Assembly (NCBI GenBank): GCA_035546355.1
Contig: DATKEH010000250.1
Span: forward strand, 1 to 9,941
Direction: 5' to 3'
From: DATKEH01 sp035546355
GTDB lineage: Bacteria; Acidobacteriota; Thermoanaerobaculia; Multivoradales; JAIOJS01
Length of the DNA stretch: 9,941 nucleotides
In this document: positions 7,055-9,941 of the stretch, piece by piece
Numbering within the stretch: the stretch's first letter is position 1
How the letters are laid out: every line of letters begins with the position of its first letter
Made by a program: the position numbers and the translations under genes
The notes under the pieces: generated by a model
Told to the model about the DNA's origin: nothing
The model's input: the letters and a program-made list of their open reading frames with translations, nothing else
Database searches by the model: none

Positions 7055-7111
7055 CCCGCCCCGCCGCCGTGCCCTCCGCCGGGCCCCCTCCCGCTGCCCC
7101 TCGCCCGGTTG
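7055..7111 (+). other. C-rich spacer with no identified feature
   Basis: After the aldehyde dehydrogenase stop there is a pyrimidine-rich, almost T-free stretch on the plus strand. I see no hairpin strong enough to call a terminator. C-rich, G-poor RNA of this type could serve as a Rho loading site, and the next gene seems to have its own promoter, but this is only inference. Confidence 0.25.
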
Positions 7112-7141
7112 TTGACTCCTCATGCGCCATCGCCATAGAGT
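7112..7141 (+). promoter_or_regulatory. Candidate sigma-70-like promoter for the IPTL-CTERM protein gene
   Basis: TTGACT at 7112-7117 matches the -35 consensus at five of six positions. TAGAGT at 7136-7141 is a four-of-six match to -10, with an 18-base spacer. It stands out because the local AT content rises sharply against the surroundings. A transcript start near 7148 would give a leader of about 15 nt holding the Shine-Dalgarno AGGAGG (7153-7158). The weak -10 leaves real doubt. Confidence 0.45.
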
Positions 7142-7162
7142 GCGCCGAACACAGGAGGGACC

Positions 7163-7831
7163 ATGGCGAAAAGGATCGGATCACTGCTGTCTTGGTGTGG
7201 GTTGCTGCTGGCCCTGCCGCTGGCGGCGCAGCCCAACGTGCGTGTCGACATCCAGGGGGACCTCGGGCTGACCCCCAGGGAACACTTCACGGAGACGGTC
7301 GTCGACCTGGGCACCGACCCCACGAGTCACTCGGCGCAGGTAGTCACCCAGGACTGCTCGGGAGACGCCCTGGGCTTCGGCCCCGAGCGCTACGAGTTCA
7401 CGCTCACCGCGCCGACCGACGTCATCGTCACCATCACCGACTGCTGCGTCGCGGGCGACCGCTTCGAGGTGCGCATCAACGACAGCGACTTCGCCGATCA
7501 CGACCAGGACTGCATCGTCGGCCGCCAGGAAACCTCGGTGGCGCCCGACGTGCCCGACGAGGTGGCGCGGGTGACCCTCGCCGCCGGCAGCTACGCCCTG
7601 CGGGTGCGCGACGTCGCCTTCCAGTGCGACGGTTTCGACGCGTGCCCGGCGGGCTTCGAGGTGCAGATCGACTTCGACGACCCCACCGACGTGGCGCCTG
7701 TGTGCCTGGAGGAGTGCGGCGGCCAGGCCTTCGACATCGCGATCCCCACCACCTCGGCCTGGGGCCTCGGCGCGCTCGCCGCGCTGCTCCTGCTCGCCGG
7801 CGGCTTCGCCCTCAGGCGCCTGCGCGGCTGA
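7163..7831 (+). CDS. Secreted cysteine-rich beta-sandwich protein with IPTL-CTERM-like sorting signal
   Basis: The 222-aa protein has an N-terminal signal peptide (residues 1-22, ending LPLAAQ). Its C-terminal tail consists of IPTTSAWG at 194-201, a hydrophobic helix at 202-216 and the basic cluster RRLR at 218-221. That tail matches the IPTL-CTERM type of sorting signal, which targets proteins for processing and surface attachment by an exosortase-like system. The middle has alternating strands such as YEFTLTAPTDVIVTITD, then VAGDRFEV, and later LAAGSYALRVRDV. This resembles the VTDxxxxGDRFxV pattern of beta-sandwich secreted proteins with PEP-CTERM tails, from memory. Eight cysteines lie in the mature part (65, 94, 95, 117, 155, 161, 181, 185), so disulfides are likely. 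Acidic runs (DSDFADHDQD) could bind calcium. ATG at 7163 follows AGGAGG by four bases. No exosortase gene is in the window. Ligand or role is unknown. Confidence 0.8.
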   Translation: MAKRIGSLLSWCGLLLALPLAAQPNVRVDIQGDLGLTPREHFTETVVDLGTDPTSHSAQVVTQDCSGDALGFGPERYEFTLTAPTDVIVTITDCCVAGDRFEVRINDSDFADHDQDCIVGRQETSVAPDVPDEVARVTLAAGSYALRVRDVAFQCDGFDACPAGFEVQIDFDDPTDVAPVCLEECGGQAFDIAIPTTSAWGLGALAALLLLAGGFALRRLRG

Positions 7832-7842
7832 GCCGCTGAGGG
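7809..7842 (+). terminator. Possible stem-loop at the end of the IPTL-CTERM gene
   Basis: CCCTCAG (7809-7815) and CTGAGGG (7836-7842) are exact inverse complements that bracket the stop codon. Inside them CGGC (7825-7828) pairs with GCCG (7832-7835) around the TGA. The 3' arms are contiguous, while the 5' side carries a nine-base bulge. No T tract follows, so this is at best a weak or Rho-assisted terminator or a 3'-end stabilising hairpin. Confidence 0.3.
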
Positions 7843-7943
7843 TTCGCTGATATTCCCGGGGGGGGGCTGGCGCGGGCGCCGGCCTCCCCGGGCGTTCCCG
7901 GCCGCGGCCGCACGCCGCCGTCGCGCCGTTGGCATCGGCTTCG

Positions 7944-7956
7944 CTTCCCCGGGAAG
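7944..7956. promoter_or_regulatory. Short inverted repeat upstream of aconitase, possible operator
   Basis: CTTCCC (7944-7949) and GGGAAG (7951-7956) form a perfect six-base inverted repeat around one C, 45 bp before the aconitase start. The 170-bp gap 7832-8001 also holds a run of nine G (7858-7866), a 12-base palindrome at 7899-7910 and two copies of GCACGCCGCC (7910-7919, 7972-7981). I find no convincing -35/-10 promoter there. All of these could be compositional. Confidence 0.2.
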
Positions 7957-8001
7957 GTACCGGGCCGCAGCGCACGCCGCCCCGACACGGGGGAAGCCGC
8001 C

Positions 8002-9941
8002 ATGCCGCAGACCGCCACGCACAAGCTGATCGCATCGCACCTGCTCGACGGCGCCATGACGCCCGGCGAGGAGATCGCCCTGCGCATCGACCAGACGCTG
8101 ACCCAGGACGCCACCGGCACCCTGGTGATGCTCGAGCTGGAGGCGATGGGGCTCGAACGCGTGCGCACCGAGCTGTCCTGCCAGTACGTCGATCACAACC
8201 TGGTCCAGGAGGACCACAAGAACGCCGACGACCACCGCTTCCTCTACAGCGCGGCGCAGCGCTTCGGCCTGTGGTACAGCCCGCCGGGCAACGGCGTCAG
8301 CCATCCGCTGCACCAGGAGCGCTTCGGCAAGCCGGGCAAGACCCTCCTCGGCTCCGACTCCCACACCCCGGCCGCCGGGGCGCTGGGCATGCTGGCGATC
8401 GGCGCCGGCGGCCTGGAAGTGGCCCTGGCGATGGCCGGAGAGCCGTTCTACGTCAACATGCCCGAGGTGTGGGGCGTCGAGCTGGTCGGCCAGCTGCCCG
8501 ACTGGGTGAGCGCCAAGGACGTGATCCTGGAGATGCTCCGCCGCCACGACGTCGACGGCGCGGTGGGGTGCGTGATCGAGTATCACGGGCCCGGCCTCGC
8601 CGCCCTCTCCGCCATGGACCGCCACGTCATCGCCAACATGGGCACCGAGCTCGGCGCCACCAGCACGGTGTTCCCGGCCGACGACGAGGTGCGCCGCTTC
8701 CTCGCCTCCCAGGGGCGGCAGCAGGACTTCACCGCGCTCGCCGCCGACGAGGGCGCCGCCTACGACCGCCGGGAGCGGATCGACCTCGGCTCGCTCGAGC
8801 CGTTGATCGCCATGCCGTCGAGCCCGGGCAACGTGCAGCCGGTGCGCGAGGTGGCCGGCGAGCCGATCTACCAGGCCTACGTCGGCTCCTCGGCCAACCC
8901 CGGCTACCGCGACTTCGCGGTCGCCGCCGAGATCGTCCGCGGGCGGCGCATCCCGCCCCAGGTCTCCTTCGACGTCAACCCCACGTCACGGCAGATCCTC
9001 GAGAACCTGGTGCGCGACGGGCACCTCGGCGCGCTGATCCACGCCGGCGCCCGCATCCACCAGGCCGGCTGCAACGGCTGCATCGGCATGGGGCAGGCGC
9101 CGGCCACCGACCAGATCAGCCTGCGCACGGTGCCACGCAACTTCCCCGGCCGCTCCGGGACGCGCGAGGACAGGGTCTGCCTGGTGAGCCCGGAAACCGC
9201 CGCCGCCGCCGCCCTGACCGGCGTGATCACCGACCCCCGCGAGCTCGACATGCCCTACCCGCGGGTGGCCGAGCCGGCCGATCCGATCGTGCGCGACGAC
9301 CTGCTGGAGCCGCCCCCGCCGCCCGCGGAAGCGCGTCGCATCGAGCTGGTCAAGGGGCCCAACGTCGCTTCCCTGCCCGAGCTCGAGCCGCTCCCCGAGA
9401 CGCTCGAAGTGCCGGTGCTGCTGCGGGTGGGCGACGACGTGTCGACCGACGAGATCATGCCCGCCGGCACGCGGATCCTGCCCTACCGCAGCAACATCCC
9501 GCGCATCAGCGAGTTCGTCTTCGAGCGCATCGACGAGACCTTCGCCAGCCGGGCGCTCGCGGTGCGCGACCAGGGGGGCTGCGCGGTGGTGGGGGGCGCC
9601 AACTACGGTCAGGGGTCGAGCCGCGAGCACGCGGCCCTGGCGCCGCGCTGGCTGGGCGTGCGGCTGGTCATCGCCGAGTCCTTCGCCCGCATCCACTGGC
9701 AGAACCTGGTGAACTTCGGCATCCTGCCGCTGACCCTGGAGGACGCGGCCGACTCGGCGCGGCTGGAGCAGGGGACGCGGCTGCGCATCGACCAGCTGCA
9801 GCGCCAGGTCCGCGAGGGCTCGCGCGTGGCGGTGGAGACGGTCGGCGACGGGACCACCGTCCCCACCCGCCACCAGCTGTCGGCGCGCCAGGTCGAGATA
9901 CTGCTCGCCGGCGGCCTGATCTACTGGGTCAGGCGGCGGCG
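8002..9941 (+). CDS. Aconitate hydratase, fused LeuC/LeuD-type, 3' end cut by window edge
   Basis: An open frame of 646 codons runs from ATG at 8002 to the window end. It should isomerise citrate to isocitrate through cis-aconitate in the TCA cycle in the cytoplasm. The single-chain layout of about 650 aa fits the shorter Aquifex/Desulfovibrio-type aconitases: a catalytic part (1 to about 420), a Pro-rich linker near 435-440 and a swivel domain. Visible motifs are YVDHN with Asp64-His65, GSDSHT at 117-122, CNGCIGMG with Cys357 and Cys360, NFPGRSGT, and swivel-domain QGSSREHAAL at 537-546 with Ser540 and Arg541. The ending LLAGGLIYWVRRR looks like the family's C-terminus, so only a few residues are missing. 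The usual GSCTN, which supplies the third [4Fe-4S] cysteine, reads G295-S-S-A-N299, so that cysteine is serine. A loose purine-rich GGGGGAAG lies about six bases upstream of ATG. A homoaconitase or other hydro-lyase is possible. Confidence 0.9.
   Translation, partial: MPQTATHKLIASHLLDGAMTPGEEIALRIDQTLTQDATGTLVMLELEAMGLERVRTELSCQYVDHNLVQEDHKNADDHRFLYSAAQRFGLWYSPPGNGVSHPLHQERFGKPGKTLLGSDSHTPAAGALGMLAIGAGGLEVALAMAGEPFYVNMPEVWGVELVGQLPDWVSAKDVILEMLRRHDVDGAVGCVIEYHGPGLAALSAMDRHVIANMGTELGATSTVFPADDEVRRFLASQGRQQDFTALAADEGAAYDRRERIDLGSLEPLIAMPSSPGNVQPVREVAGEPIYQAYVGSSANPGYRDFAVAAEIVRGRRIPPQVSFDVNPTSRQILENLVRDGHLGALIHAGARIHQAGCNGCIGMGQAPATDQISLRTVPRNFPGRSGTREDRVCLVSPETAAAAALTGVITDPRELDMPYPRVAEPADPIVRDDLLEPPPPPAEARRIELVKGPNVASLPELEPLPETLEVPVLLRVGDDVSTDEIMPAGTRILPYRSNIPRISEFVFERIDETFASRALAVRDQGGCAVVGGANYGQGSSREHAALAPRWLGVRLVIAESFARIHWQNLVNFGILPLTLEDAADSARLEQGTRLRIDQLQRQVREGSRVAVETVGDGTTVPTRHQLSARQVEILLAGGLIYWVRRR

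Noticed and set aside
5506..7839. 777-codon plus-strand frame overlapping the aldehyde dehydrogenase and IPTL genes
   Set aside because: It is a shadow in the +1 frame with Arg/Ala/Gly-rich sequence and no domains; the overlapped genes have clear motifs.
8986..9873. Minus-strand open frames opposite the aconitase gene (also 7591-8625)
   Set aside because: They are His/Gln/Gly/Val-rich antisense shadows, while the plus strand encodes a complete set of aconitase motifs in one open frame.

Overview
This is a very GC-rich, gene-dense bacterial chromosomal segment with third codon positions that are almost all G or C. Nothing in it looks like a phage, plasmid, insertion sequence, CRISPR array, rRNA or tRNA. 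The exported amidohydrolase pair, a secreted protein with an IPTL-type C-terminal sorting signal, and palindromic intergenic repeats would fit a high-GC Gram-negative lineage such as Acidobacteriota (for example Thermoanaerobaculia-like genomes). That assignment is an inference from memory of gene content. No marker gene is present to settle it.

Layout. (1) 3-551, minus: a small multi-pass membrane protein with a PGxGQLYNG motif. (2) 666-1135, plus: a small membrane protein, divergent from the first, whose reading frame appears broken by one missing base in a C run near 702-705. (3) 1132-1259: a 29-bp direct repeat in two copies plus a hairpin, resembling a REP-type intergenic element. (4) 1266-2453, minus: a DUF819-family integral membrane protein. 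(5) 2536-3951 and 3948-5240, plus: two translationally coupled, paralogous, exported amidohydrolases. The first keeps its metal ligands and the second has lost most of them. (6) 5300-7054, plus: a divergent aldehyde dehydrogenase-superfamily enzyme, probably the third gene of that operon. (7) 7163-7831, plus: a secreted, cysteine-rich protein with an IPTL-CTERM-like tail. (8) 8002 to the window edge, plus: an aconitase with fused catalytic and swivel domains. It is absent from simple ORF lists because it runs off the end, and it lacks one of the three canonical iron-sulfur cysteines.

How they may work together. The DUF819 membrane protein is divergent from the amidohydrolase pair across 82 bp, so a shared control region and a common substrate are possible but unproven. 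The amidohydrolase pair looks like an active/inactive partnership acting outside the cytoplasm. The aldehyde dehydrogenase is cytoplasmic and its substrate cannot be told. The aconitase belongs to central carbon metabolism and is probably independent. I found no clear evidence of a wholly new multi-gene system. The best leads are the degenerate amidohydrolase partner, the aconitase cluster-ligand change, the frameshift, and the intergenic repeat.
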